A stretch of DNA of 64,000 bases. Source: Fratercula arctica (Eukaryota > Chordata > Aves > Charadriiformes > Alcidae). Below, in pieces: positions 1-12,500 of this stretch. The stretch spans positions 25,067,352 to 25,131,351 of the forward strand of contig CANTUZ010000008.1 of assembly GCA_947846985.1 (NCBI GenBank), written 5' to 3'. The number at the start of each line of letters is the position of its first letter. The stretch's first letter is position 1. The notes under the pieces were generated by a model. That model saw only the letters and a program-made list of their open reading frames with translations. It was not told where the DNA came from and did no database searches. The position numbers and the translations under genes are program-made.

Positions 1-632
1 CCTTGCTTTCGTAGGAGGAACCAGCTATCCTTCCACTGTGACCCTGTAGCTTTGGGGAAAATGTCTTGTTTACATCCTTTCCTTAGCTTCCTCTCACCAT
101 TTGGTTATCCCTTCTGGCAATAGTCATCTATTCTTCACCGCTTTCCTTAGAACCTTGGGAAGATACAAGGGCATGAATGGCCAATTCCTGTCCTGCTCCC
201 TTTTACTGCTATTCTTTATGGTGTGACCTTACCCTTTCCTATGTGTGTAGTGTTCCTTCCAGTTCATATGGTCCATCTGTTGGACAGACTGCATCTTGCT
301 GTTTATGTGGGATTCACTGTCTATGCATAGAGTAAGGTCAGAAGTGAATAATGGGATAAATCTGGCTTGCAATCTGTTCTGAGTGAGCTTAGTACCAAGT
401 CCATGAGTTATGCTAGAGCTTTATCAGCTCTAAAAGATGTCGGCCTTGTTGGGAAGTCTCCAAGGACCTGAACATATCTCATAAAATGAAAAAAAGTTCT
501 AATGGCTAATCCTTATTACTAATTTTTTTTTCTCTCTTTTTTTTTTTTTTAATATTTTAACAGACACTTATTAGATCTTATTTTGTATTTATCTGATAAA
601 TTGAGAATGCTTTGCTACTTTCTTTCTTACAG
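1..632. other. Unique AT-rich sequence with a long pyrimidine tract
   Basis: No gene or known repeat is recognised. A pyrimidine tract at 523-550 (T8, TCTCTC, T14) is followed by a TTTTAACAG acceptor-like site ending at 563, and a second acceptor-like site ends at 632. These fit intronic sequence on the plus strand but do not prove it. Confidence 0.5.
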
Positions 633-699
633 ACCATGATCAATCTCCCGCTAAGCATATTTTTGCTACGTCACCGCACTGGATCTCCATTAGTGTCCT
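633..699 (+). other. Exon-like block (putative, 67 bp)
   Basis: A pyrimidine-rich acceptor (TTTCTTTCTTACAG, AG at 631-632) precedes a 67-bp block that ends at CCT|GTAAGG (GT at 700-701). Two of three plus frames are open through the block. The donor lacks the usual G at -1, which weakens the case. I do not recognise either translation. It could be a coding exon, a lncRNA exon or a chance pair of splice-like sites. No partner exon has been identified. Confidence 0.25.
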
Positions 700-3200
700 G
701 TAAGGAAGGTTTTCCAGTTCTTGAAACATTGTTGTAATTCTCTTATGGATCCGTTTGGTAGGATAAACACCAGAACTTCATGTAGAGTGGTAATACCACA
801 GTGGTAAACGATCATATCCAGCCACAGAAAGAGCTTCTCCTGATGTTCTGTATTTCTTTCTATGCCTCTGTTCCTGCTAACTTTATTACCATAAGCCTTT
901 CTGAGTCATGTTTTTCCTAATGTAATCCCTAAACTTTAGGAGTGTTTTGCCGATCCTGTTGATACTTAATTATGTAATCGGAGGATAGTCTTCTGGAAAT
1001 TATGTGCTGTGTAACTTTGAACAAGTTACCTTCTGTTCCTGTTACTTCGGTAGCCTGTGTATAGAGCGGAGGGGTGAGGAGGTGCTGAGGTGAAAGGGGG
1101 AGAGCACATGAGTGAGAAGTGCTCTTTAGAGAGATACATAAACACTAAAATGAGATAAAGTGAGATAAACACTAAAATCTGCCCTGTAGGAGGGCAGATT
1201 CCTCCAGGATGTCAGCAGGATGAGGTATAATGTATAATCACTTCGGTTTTCAAGATGTTCCTCCCGAGCATGCTCACTAGTTTTTATACCACTAAAGAAT
1301 TCTGTTATCCATGAAAAGGAAAACATAAGAACTACCATTTTTTAAAATAAGTTAACACTTTCTTAAGAGAAAATTGGAAAATTGTTGGATTTGTATGACT
1401 CTTTCTTCTGTTCTCATGGCCTCTATTGCTGTTGTTTCTTTTTAGTTCGGTGAGTTGACTTTTGCTGAACCACTTCGGGTGTGAGACATATATATGCAAC
1501 AAGTTCTTAAAAACTTTAACTTAATTACACCATTCTCCCCAGAAGGTCACTAGAACTGTCAGGGTACAATTTGTAGCCAAAAAAAAGTCCTTTTCAGTTT
1601 ATAATTACTTTTTGTGAAAACAAAGACCTTCATGGCTCAAGCGTCCGACCATTCTGAATGAAATATAAAGTGGATAATTTACAAGATTTTATTTTCAGGG
1701 TGAAGCTGACATTCAGACTGATGACAATACCGTCATTTCAAAAGTTTTTTGAGTAACCACCACTAAACAGGGTGACTGCCTTTGGAAAAGGGGACATGTT
1801 TCCGAACATGCTCGTGCATCTCTGGATCACCCAAAGCAGCATACCAAGGCAGGCTGGGTAAGCAATGGGTGCTGCATTCACCATGTAATTCTGTAAATAT
1901 CTAAGCCACGCTACAGCAAAAGCACAGTATCTCCGGCTCCAGTGCAGATGTTTTCCATACAGGAAGCCTCTAATCCAAACTTTCCCTCCTCTCCTCTTGC
2001 TGGCCTCACACGGCCTCATTGTGCTCTTTGCTCATTCTGAAACAATTATATACATTTGAATGGCAGCCAGACCGACTACAGCCTGTGTTTTTAAAAAATC
2101 AGCCAATCGTTCTGACCATTGCATTTAGCAGAACATTCAAACCAATTAGGCTGCAGGTAGAAAATAATTTCTTTTTTGTTGTTAATGAGCTTAAGTATGG
2201 TGATCCACTAAACAAATTCTATTTCTTCCTCAGTCATTTCCCATAGGTCCCACACTCAGGCACAAACCATATATACACACACATGTCTTTATTCATACTA
2301 GAAAATTTCCATGACTTTTTGAAGATACTGAGAATTGCACAAAGGAGGTATTTGCCAAAGCATTTCTCTGAAGCATTTTTACGTTTGAACAAAAATCAAG
2401 GTGAATGCTGAAAGATGCTGTACAGCTCTTTGCTTTTGTTATACCTAGCAAAGCTCAATTCAACAAACTGGTTTTCCTGTGGTGAAATGTTACATTCTTA
2501 CTTTGAAGTGACAGGATGTCAGAATGACATGAATTGCTTAATAAAGTTTCATAGCAGAGCTGAAGTAACTTGTTGTAGAAGATGTATATTCCTCATGTTT
2601 GCAGAATTAAGAGGCAGCTTTGTATTTTTTTCTAGAGCCAAAACACACAGGAAAGCATGCATAATTTACTGGAATACAACAGGATAAGGGAACCTTCTGA
2701 AGTATTTTATTTAGATTTTTGCTCTGTTTTATATTTGCTGGTCTTTTTTGTTGTGTTTTTCTGGCAATCTGAACTTGCGCTTTCCCAAAATTTATGGAAT
2801 CTGGACTGTGTGTCTTTGAGCATGTGTGTGGCGTGAGTTGGCTTAGCAATATTGTCTTGATCCAGAAAAGAAAACTTTTGTACATATAGGATGATAAATT
2901 TTAAAAATGCTTTGAAGGTGAGAAGGAGCAATCTTACCACTTGAATAATTGAAAAGACCTGTTTAAAGTCCACTCTCAATCATGGTTCTTTCTTTGCAAA
3001 TCTCTAATGTGCCCATTGTGTGGCTTAGCTACAACATGCTTCGTGCAAACTAGTGACTTATTAAAAACCCCAAACACACCCCGTGTTTGTTCCCTCCTTT
3101 CCACGTTACACAAAGACAGAACAGTGCCATTATATTTTTAATTACTCCCATGGACATTCCAGGACACGAGTAAGAGAAGGTCTACATTAAATATAAGCCA
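700..3200. other. Unique non-coding stretch with a hairpin and a short duplication
   Basis: Only short open frames without recognisable motifs are present. A 14-bp sequence (ATAAACACTAAAAT) occurs at 1138-1151 and 1165-1178, and a perfect 10-bp stem hairpin lies at 1176-1200. Nothing else is supported. Confidence 0.45.
1176..1200. repeat. Perfect inverted repeat (10-bp stem, 5-nt loop)
   Basis: AATCTGCCCT at 1176-1185 is exactly complementary to AGGGCAGATT at 1191-1200, with loop GTAGG. The stem is GC-containing and lies next to a short direct repeat. Confidence 0.8.
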
Positions 3201-3335
3201 TAAAACACATCTCTAATGCATGGGCCCCCTTGAAATGTTGCTATACCTATGGGTTGTGTCTATATGAGTAAACCCAAGCACGCCTGGGAACATTCCCAAG
3301 CGCTGGGATGTCTGTGCTAGTAAACAGAACCTTAC

Positions 3336-3429
3336 CTGGCATGAATTCATCCTTTTCCAAACAATGTGGTACCCAAACAATTCCTGGGCGCATTTTGGTG
3401 TTTTGGCAGTTAACAGTCATGGTGGCCAT
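3336..3429 (-). other. Putative first-exon-like open frame (minus strand)
   Basis: On the minus strand two in-frame ATGs lie at the start. The second sits in a GCCACCATGA context, close to the Kozak consensus although +4 is A rather than G. The frame runs about 32 codons to a good splice donor, GCCAG|GTAAGG (GT at 3335-3334). Without splicing the frame continues to 60 codons, ending at 3247. No domain or homologue is recognised and no downstream partner exon is identified. It could be chance, a lncRNA first exon with a small open frame, or part of an unrecognised old repeat. Confidence 0.2.
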
Positions 3430-6400
3430 TCCCTGCGGGCAGACCTCCCAGAACCTCTCCTTTGGGAGACTTAAAGCCGTTGTCTAGCATCAAAGTAGGC
3501 CATCCTAGTCCACTTGGCCTCTTCCACTTGGCCTCAGGGCCCAAACCTGTTCTTAGGCAAAGCTGGTTTACTGGAGCAGGTGTAGCCAGAGGGATTACTG
3601 TAAGAACCAGTAGAAACTGATATTTCCCTGGACCTTGTGCTATCACGGAAGGATATTTTGGAAAAACACCCCTAGTCTCTCAGATAAGGAACAACTGCTC
3701 ATTTGTGAGTTTTTAAATATCAGGTATCATACTGAACTAATGAACTGATATATCTCTAACTTCGTTACAACTGATCCTTCATTTTTGAGAGCAGATTTTC
3801 AATTGAAATATTCCATCTTGGCTTCTGTCACAGTTTATTTCAGTTTCCCACAGACCTGCTGAGCTGCTTTGTTGTTGCAAATGAGTAGTAGGGAAAACAA
3901 CATTGTCCTGAAGTTTCAGGGCAAGATGTGTTTGAAAAAGAAACTCATTACTCTGTGTATGCATTGGGCCTCAAAGAGGTGGTTTAGGGAGTGCTGGAAA
4001 GCATGAAAATCACATAAGGTTTTTAGCAGAATTTTGGAGATTGACAAAGTTATTAGAAATCCTCAGGAAGAACGAGAATGTCCTCTGATAGTGAATTGAT
4101 TTAGGACATGTTTTACTCCTATTAAAAAATAGTTGAAGAAACAGACTTCTCACTTACAAATTTGTCATAAACGGACATGATCAGAAATCAGCAAAGAATC
4201 TAGTCTTTGATATAATGAGGGAAAGTGGAAGTACAAGATGGTGATTTAAGCTATACATTAATAATTTAGAATATTTGTTATACACAAAATTCCTAACTAA
4301 AATCCAGTGTAGTGTCATGGAATAATTTATGCCTCAGAGGCTAATGCAATTGGCAGAGGCATTTTTCATTGTGGAAAAGCCAAAACATAAGCAGTGTAAG
4401 AGGAATAATTTACAGGGCGAAAAGTGTGGGTTGCTCACGCCAGGCTTCCTCCTAGAAAAGGCACAGCAAGAAAGGTTTTTAATCAGTAGCAAAAATTTAA
4501 AACAAAGAGTAGAAGTTCTGCAGTGCTGCTGGCTGGCTTCCAGACCAAGGGGCAGTCAGATGCCTTTTCCTCCCACTCCTTCACCTGGTGCTAGCAGGAG
4601 TCAGAAACTCTGCGGCCAATGGCAGTATTAACAGCATGAAGGTCTTTTTGGGTCTTCTAAGCAGAGTGGTGTTCCATCCTTATTTTTTTGTCTTTGGACA
4701 TCTTTCTGACAATTTGCCATGTCTTATTATCAGGATGTATCAGGGTTGCTGATTTCTGCCTTTCACTGTTTTCTCTCCTTCATGTCTTTCATTACTTCTG
4801 TTAATTGTAACTCGCTCTCTCTTCTCCCAGGAGAACGATTTCCTCCCTTCCTGATTGCTCTTCCATAACTCCTTCCCCATCTTCCTCCTAATCTGGGCCT
4901 GTCATGTCTGTTCTTCCTTACAGAGCTCTTTATCCAGTTTTCCTTTCTCAGAAGTAAAAGAAATGAAAGAAATGTCAAACAATTTGTTCTAATATTTTGC
5001 AAATAATTTATTCTACTGTCTTCTGTGTTACCTTTTCCCTCACATTCACACTCTTTGTTGGTGTCTATTTAGTTTATAAGTGCAATCTCTCTAAAAAAAA
5101 TATCATTATCTGCAAAATCTCTTCTGAGGTCTTCACTAACAGAATGGTGATTAATAACATGTTGGAATAAGTCAGAAGTGACTCTGTGTGTTCTGAAAAG
5201 GAGCAATGTTATGAATGTGTTCTTGGGCATGTAATACGACCTGGCATATTTGTTGCCTCTTAAAACTGGAATGTTGCATTCATGGTACATAGCTTGCTCC
5301 AGTGCAACAGGGAGATGATCTTTCCTTTTTCTAAGGTGTCTGTCACAAAAATTATTGTGAACTGACTATTGCACAGGAGAAATCATTGCTTGGGGTTTAG
5401 CTTAATAGGCTTCTTAAGTTGAAACAACAAACTGACGAGTAGCCCTGTATGAGTGAATATTGTTGGACTGTACAAGTCCAGAGGCAACAAGCACCTGGCA
5501 TCTGGTATTTATCTGAGCATTTGTCTTTGGCTACTGATCTCAGCAATATCCCGGAAACTGTTGAGGGAGTTCAAACAGTTGTGACACACACCATAGTTTG
5601 GATGACTACTGGCTTTTCATGTGGACAAAATTCTTCATCTAATTAAACCCTGAAATTCTGCTGATGCTAGGTACGTATAGTGAATGCCAGTAACATTTCC
5701 CCTTCGATCCCAATGGGAATCGTTTCCACTTCCAACATGAAAAAAGGACACTCTCCATTAAATTGATTGGCTGTCTGTAATGACCTAAAGTTCTACTAAG
5801 TCTTACTTAACTTTCAGGTTTGTGGCCCCTACAACCTTTCTGTTGGATGGCATAAATAGTACTGAAATTTGTCCTCATGCACTCTTCAATAATGATACTA
5901 GGTCAAAGTAAACTTAGCATTGCTATTGTAATAAACCATTTCACCATGTTTTATTACAACAGTCTGAAGCTGGTATGTGTAACACTATCTCTGTATAATG
6001 ATTATTATTTTTTTAATCAATGACTGAAGTTGTTACAAATGAAAGAAAAGGAACTACAGCAAAGGAAATATGGCATGAATACCCAGCTCTTACCTTACCA
6101 CAAGTGAATGATACACCTCAAAAAAACCAGCTGGGCATCAGATGCAGAGAGCAACAATCCCACCTGTGAAAAGGTCATAGGTCCCATGTATTGACCAAAG
6201 AGGGTACTGATACCTTCCCTGTCTAGACATTTCTGTTCTAACATCCCTGAAACCTGTAATGACATCAGTTCTGGGGTTTCCCATGACAACGCAACTGTCC
6301 GGGAGGTAGTCACTAACCAGAAATGTTCCTGGAGTAATAATAGAGAAATGACAAAATGACCTTGCGATGTCCAACTGGATCCTTAGGATTATGGGGAGCT

Positions 6401-6500
6401 GTTGAATGTGCAAAACTGTAACTCCATGCAAGAGAAAAGCTTTTCACATAGATAAATCAGGCAAGGACCTCTTGGATGGATCTAGTCTCTCTAGCTTGTG
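3430..6500. other. Unique non-coding stretch
   Basis: No recognisable gene or repeat is seen. Open frames are at most 100 codons (4329-4631, plus) and show no motif. The part around 3400-3650 is somewhat GC-richer than its surroundings. Confidence 0.45.
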
Positions 6501-6512
6501 TTTAATGCGATT

Positions 6513-6570
6513 GTTAAAGACTCAGGAGAGCAACGACCTAACTAGTATTATCAAAGACTCGGAGAGCCAC
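6513..6570. repeat. Imperfect short direct repeat
   Basis: GTTAAAGACTCAGGAGAGCA near 6513-6532 recurs as a slightly changed copy, TATCAAAGACTCGGAGAGCCA, at 6549-6569. The period is about 36-37 bp. It looks like an old local duplication; no element is identified. Confidence 0.5.
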
Positions 6571-8717
6571 TGGAGGTGGATTTGAGCCAGTGCTGAAACT
6601 GGTTCTCATGACAAACAGAGTAATTGGTTTATGGATAAATACAGGATAACAACTATGGGTCAGAATTTCACTTGATAGGGGAACTAAGAACTAAGTTTTG
6701 AATTAGCAACATTGTGTTGTATCTAATGAGTTTTAAAGTGGGTTGACACACAGTGTCAGTAAGGGCTGATGCTAAAGGGGTTAGGCATGGGTGGAAAAAG
6801 ATGTTCACAATGCAGACTTAGTCATAGCTCCTTGGCTTTTCTTTTTGGTCATTTCTGGGTGACCAGAGATCTTAAGCTCAAGGCTAGTGGTAGTGCTGGC
6901 ATGTAGCCTAGAAGGGCTTATGAATCAGTGTTGCATACTAGGCAGCTAGCACTGGGGATTTCATGCAGGAAGGAATTTCTGTGATTCACACTGGTCTCAG
7001 ATATCTAGAGTCTATCCTAACTGGAGTAAAGGGGATGATGCAGGCTAATGTTAGGCGATGGGCTAATGTCCTAGTGAAAATGGAGATTTAGGAGTGGTGC
7101 AGAGAGGACCAAGCATATTTTTGTCAGGCTGGGCTAGCAAAAGTTTCCATTTTATGCCCATAGCCCACTTCTATAATTTCTTCAGTGAATCTAGAAGAAA
7201 GTGTCTAGTGTTTTCACTACAAATATTGCTGGTGTGGATATAAGATTTTCCCTTCACAAAGCAGAGATTTTAGTTTTTATCTAAACATAACTGGTCTTCA
7301 CAGGGTCAGCTGCAGAATTTTGGGAAAAATTTATGTGGTATTAAATAATTATTTAGGACTTGTAGTATTACAGTTGTTACAGAGTTAAATCATGTTATAA
7401 GAGCAGATGCTATCTATTAACACAGACTATTAGGGGCAGATTTACACTGTGTATTGTAAACCTGAGACAAAACTTTCTCTTTTTTTTTTTTTTCTGTGTG
7501 GGTACCGTGTTTCTCTGTGTGGATGTATTAGAGTTACTGCACCAGATGGGTGATGGAATACTCTCTTGCTTTCATATGAGAAGAATCGTGGGCTCAGGAA
7601 GCAATTTTGAGAAAGAAGTTTGGATGTATCCCCTCTTCCTATTCCTAGAATAGAGAGAAACAATATAATTTAAAAAAAAAAAAAGCAGCAGCAGAAGAGT
7701 TCGCACCATAATCCCTTCTCACAATAAACAGAGTTATCTTGTTTCATGAGTTAAATTTGCACCAATAAACAGACTATGAGTTCCTACAAGAACATGCCCA
7801 AGGCAGTCCTCCACAGTCTAAAAATCATCCTAAAAATTACCTGAAAAGTGCCCAGAGTACAGGAATTATCAGACCTGCAGACCTGAGCTCTTTCTATTTG
7901 TCCCACAGACTACATTGCTTTTGGATAAAACCCATGATATGCCTAAATTGCCTTTATCAAAAGAGACCCTGAGGCATTTAAGCATCCAGGAGTAGCGTAG
8001 CACAGATACTTCTCCATTCTAATCAGTATAAGACCTGTCAGGAGGGAGAGGTTTCTTTAATGCCAGCTCTTTATGGAAGTGTGTTAGATGAAGTATTGAC
8101 TCCAAATCATTCCTGTTCTGGATTGAATGGACTCAAGGGACTTCAGAGAGCAACAGTTCATGCAAACTACCCTGAGAGATGTTTGTAATGGGTCTAATAG
8201 GTCTTTTATGGCAGGATTAGATGATTGTCTCCCTGTGCTTATGTACCCAGGGAGACCTTTAACCTACAAATTGCTATGCCTTGGTTTAAAGTACCAAATG
8301 AGGAGTAATTTGGGGGTTCATTTAGTTTCTAGATGATTCAGCATGAGTCTGGCAAGTAGGAGGCTTTCTTTCTTTCACAAATCTCTAAGTGACTTCAAGT
8401 GTAAAACCAATTATTCCTATAAAGTGTATGATGAAAAGCACAGTTCAGAATTTCTGCTGAGTGAAGTCTAAAAGATCAGGGCTGTACAGTTTGGGGTTCA
8501 TAAATATTGCCAAGCATCTCACCATTACCGTACTATATCCATTTTATTTAATCTTCACATCAGACAGTAAAATATTGCATTGTCACACACTTACTTTCAA
8601 TAGCAGCAAAAGATTCCCTACTATGACAGTCAGTTTAAAAGAATACATGAATGTCTTTAAATTAGTAGCAACATGTAAATGATGTTCCTGACAGTTCTAG
8701 CTCTAGGGGTGGGATAG
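6571..8717. other. Unique non-coding stretch with T14 and A13 runs
   Basis: No gene or known repeat is recognised. A T14 run lies at 7480-7493 and an A13 run followed by GCA triplets at 7672-7694. Open frames are below 75 codons and unconvincing. Confidence 0.45.
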
Positions 8718-9505
8718 ATCATAGAATCATGGAATAGTTTGGGTTGGAAGGGACCTTTAGAGGTCATCTAGACCAACCTCTCCGGCAATGAGCAAGGACA
8801 TCTTCAACTAGATCTGGTTGCTCAGAGCCCCATCCAGCCTGACCTTGAATGTTTCCAGGGGTGGCGCATCTACCACCTCTCTGGGCAACTTGTTCCAGTG
8901 TTTCACCACCCTCAGTGTAACAAATTTCTTCCTTCTAGCTAGTCTAAATTTTCCCTCTTTTAGTTTAAAGCCATTACCCCTTGTCCTATCGCAACAGACC
9001 CTGCTAAAAACCTTGTCCCCATCTTTCCTGTAGGACCCCTTTAGGGACTGAAAGACCGCAATAAGGTCTCCCTGGATCCTTCTCTTCTCCAGTCTGAACA
9101 ACCCCAACTCTCTCGGCCTGTCTTCATAGCAGAGGTGCTCCAGGCCTCTGATCATCTTTGTGGCCCTCCTCTGGACCTGTTCCAACAGGTCCATGCCTTT
9201 CCTGTGCTGAGGGCTCCAGAGCTGGACACAGTACTCCAGGTGGGGTCTCACCAGTGCAGAGTAGAGGGGCAGAATCACCTCCCCCCACCTGCTGGCCAGG
9301 CTTCTTTTGATGCAGACCAGGATGCGGTTGGCTTTCTGGGCTGCAAGTGCACATTGTCAGCTCATGTCCAGCTTTTGACCCAACGGTACCCCCAAGTCCT
9401 TCTCCTCAGGGCTGCTCTCAATCCCTTCATCCCCCAGCCTGTATTGATACCAGGGATTGCCCTGACCCAGGTGCAGGACCCTGCACTTGGACTTCTTGAT
9501 GTTTA
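8718..9505 (-). mobile_element. CR1 LINE copy A, 5'-truncated 3' end
   Basis: This is the 3' end of a chicken-repeat-1 non-LTR retrotransposon on the minus strand. The 3' terminus is at 8718, where the plus strand reads ATCATAGAATCATGGAATAG, the reverse of the typical CR1 tail. The minus strand encodes the C-terminal part of ORF2, including [18 protein letters not shown] and [11 protein letters not shown]. Similarity fades near 9505, so the copy has lost the endonuclease, the reverse transcriptase core and ORF1, as is usual for CR1. The terminal 316 bp differ from copy C (35.9-37.6 kb) at about three positions. Subfamily placement in the CR1-J/X group is from memory and tentative. Confidence 0.96.
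8808..9278 (-). pseudogene. CR1 ORF2 C-terminal fragment (156 codons open)
   Basis: This is the tail of the CR1 ORF2 polyprotein, downstream of the reverse transcriptase catalytic core. The open frame starts inside the element at an internal methionine ([17 protein letters not shown]) and runs to the natural end of ORF2 in copy A. The stretch around 9357-9539 (minus, 60 codons, another frame) holds the preceding ORF2 segment, including [19 protein letters not shown], so a frame change lies between them near 9280-9360. With no catalytic domain it cannot act alone. The same protein tail is encoded by copy C. Confidence 0.9.
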
Positions 9506-12500
9506 TCCAAGAAGGCCAAAGTTGGTACTGACTAGGCAATGTTAATTAATGAAACAGAGAGTGGAATCCGAAGAATTCCAGCTTGACTCAGGTTTCTGGG
9601 TACAGTCTCTCCACCTAACAAAAAAAAAAAAAACTTCAGCTTCAGTAAACTCTTATGTATTTCATGTTTCCTATTTCCACTGTGGCATTTCTGATTGTGT
9701 TTGCTCTTCTATGTCCTCAAAACACTCATTGAACATTGACCGACTCTGGCTTTTTATTTCAGAAAAAAATAACACATCACTTTCTAAGGTTCACTTCTAA
9801 TATGAAGTTTCTGACCCTAAGGACATCCAGAACATTCTTAAGTATTTGCAACCTCAGAGTTTCGAAAAATTTGAAGGATGGGAAAAAATACTTTTTACCA
9901 TATCTATTATATTTTTTTTTCTGTTTCATTTGGGATGAAATCTTTTATCATTTTGGTAAAAAATGGTAAAAATGAAAGTTGTTGAGAGTGAAATGCAGAA
10001 GTAAATGTCAAGATTTTTAGATACATGCATGAATAATGCTCCTGTTGACAATAGTGGAACTATTTGTGTGTATAAGATTCTAGTCATAAAGTATCAGTGT
10101 GGCTGATGATAATTGCAATTATGTGATGTTGCAAAAGTTCATACAGATGATGATTACTAAATAGGTTATGTTTCAGGCTAGTTCCTCAAAATCAAACTTT
10201 TTCAAATTTTCTGTATTTCATTCTGGTGTAAAATGGTTCAGATGATGCTAAAATATTCTGGTCTTCCTTAGGACCAACTTTTTTTTTCTTTACCTTACTT
10301 CCAATCATGTAAGCTCCCTGCACACAGAGCTACCCTCTTTTCTGAGCAATTTTGTGGCTTTTGGCCTGCCTTTTTTATTTTAATTGTGTGTTAAGATGAT
10401 GGCATGGCTAATAGCAAGGACTTCAGTTTTTCCATAGCTGCACACAAAGCTGGTATTTTCAGTAAAGTTCAAGGGAATTAGACAGCCAAATCCCAATAAA
10501 TTTCAGTGGATGCTGGACACAGAACTGGCTCAGCTGCTTTGAAAATCCTAAAAGGCTTATAATTTTCTTTGCTTTTACTAAGTAAATATAGTAGTCTTTT
10601 TAAGTGAAATGTTTCAAAATGAACTGAAACACCTGTTCTGAATGGATCTAAATATTACAAAAGTCTAGCAGCATAGCTCTTAAAATAGTGTACATACTCT
10701 CTTTTCCACCACTCCTCCCATTGTAAACGAAGGACCCAAAGATCCAGCAACTGAAGCCAATGGAAAGTGAAGCTGCTGAGCAACTCCATAAACAAACTCT
10801 CACAGCTCAGTGAGGTATTCGCAGAAATATATCCAAAAATGTGTTTTTTGTTTGTATAGTGTCTAAATGCTTGATGACTGATACCGACTTTAAATGCCAC
10901 TAAAGTGCACCATAGAATGAAAGGATATATGTTAGCCCAGGGTTTCTTACAGTTTCTCAAACCTCACAGATATAGAGCAGAAGTATTTTTAATCTAGAAC
11001 AGTGAGTCTGCAGCTTTAAAAACAAAGGCACTAATAGCTATGGGTGCTCATTACTTCCAAAGCAAAACTATAGCAGAACATGATTCAGTGTTTGTAGCAG
11101 TTTTCACTACTTTTTTTTATAATACTTACTGTATGCTGTATTCATATCAATTTGTGTGTTCTGTTCATTTTCAGAAGTGTTATATTATTTCTGTAGTCTC
11201 AGTGTGGAACAGTTCCATGGGTTAATTAATTAGAAAGTTTTTTAAATTAAATACTAAACCAGTATTTTTCTACTTAACTGAAAGTGGGGGGTTTTAACTC
11301 TTTATTTTTGAGAATGCATGTTACAGATTCTGCATATTTTATCCATCCTCACCAGTCAGTTATACGATGTTCCACTTACTAGGCAGTGATTTTAAAGCCA
11401 TGATTTTAAGAGGTGGTGTCAGTCCTCTGTTACAACTTCAAATGCTTAATTGCTTTAATCGAATAAAACTAATTTCAAAATTCTTCAGGATCTTAGCACT
11501 ACAGAAATTAGTTTCCCTGTTCTGATTGTCACATAATGACAAATCCATTTCCTCAGTAGTTATCAGATGCTCCATCTTTGAAAGGTCATGACCAGGTATC
11601 TGTGTGTGGAAAAATCTTATGGTTTACCTCCTTCCACATATTCTTCACTGATCTACTTACATTCCCCCAAAGAATGAGGAGACACAAAGCAACACCCATG
11701 AAAGCAGTCAATACGATGCAGTGCCAGGACTTCTAAGACACAGCTGTGCATGGAAACAAAATCTGAAGAACAGGGAAAAAATATGCTGATAATAGAAGGG
11801 ATTATATATGTCCTTCTTCACTTCACAATTTCTGATTGTGTGAGGTGCCAAACTATTCTGAGAGGACAATTTTAGGGCAGAGATGAGATGCAGTGTGGGT
11901 GGGAGAGCTACAAGACGTCAACTTCTCCCACCCTATCTTGGCTTCTGTGGCAAGCTAGTCAGCTGCAGATCCAACTCATGCAGAAAAAGAAAAGTACATT
12001 TATTTAGGCCTATGTCCATGACTTAAAATGTTATATTGTTTTCTGTGTATTCAGGGAAACCTGATGATTTAACTTCGATTTAATGGCCCTACTGATCTGA
12101 CCTCTCCACACCTGTTATGACTCAGCTGACTTGGGATATCAAAACCATTAAGATTATAAATGCATTTTATGTCCTGTTTGACTGTTTAAGTTGCTAAACA
12201 TGTGCTATGAAACTTTGACAGAGTTTGGATGGCAAAATATTTCTATTAAATAAAATGGTAAGGAATCTGATATACCCATTTGAAAACTGTAGGTTTAACA
12301 TTCATGCCTATATGGTTGTACAAGCTATGGTGTATATAGGCCCCCTTGAAAAGAAAACAGATTTTATTGAAGGCATATGCAAATGGCAGGCAGACACAAG
12401 CCATCCAGGAAATTGAGCACTATGCCTGAAGCCATTCCTTCTGTTATGAGCAGCTTGGTCAAAGGTGGTGAAGGAGCAATGTGCCTTTAGCATGGTGGCT

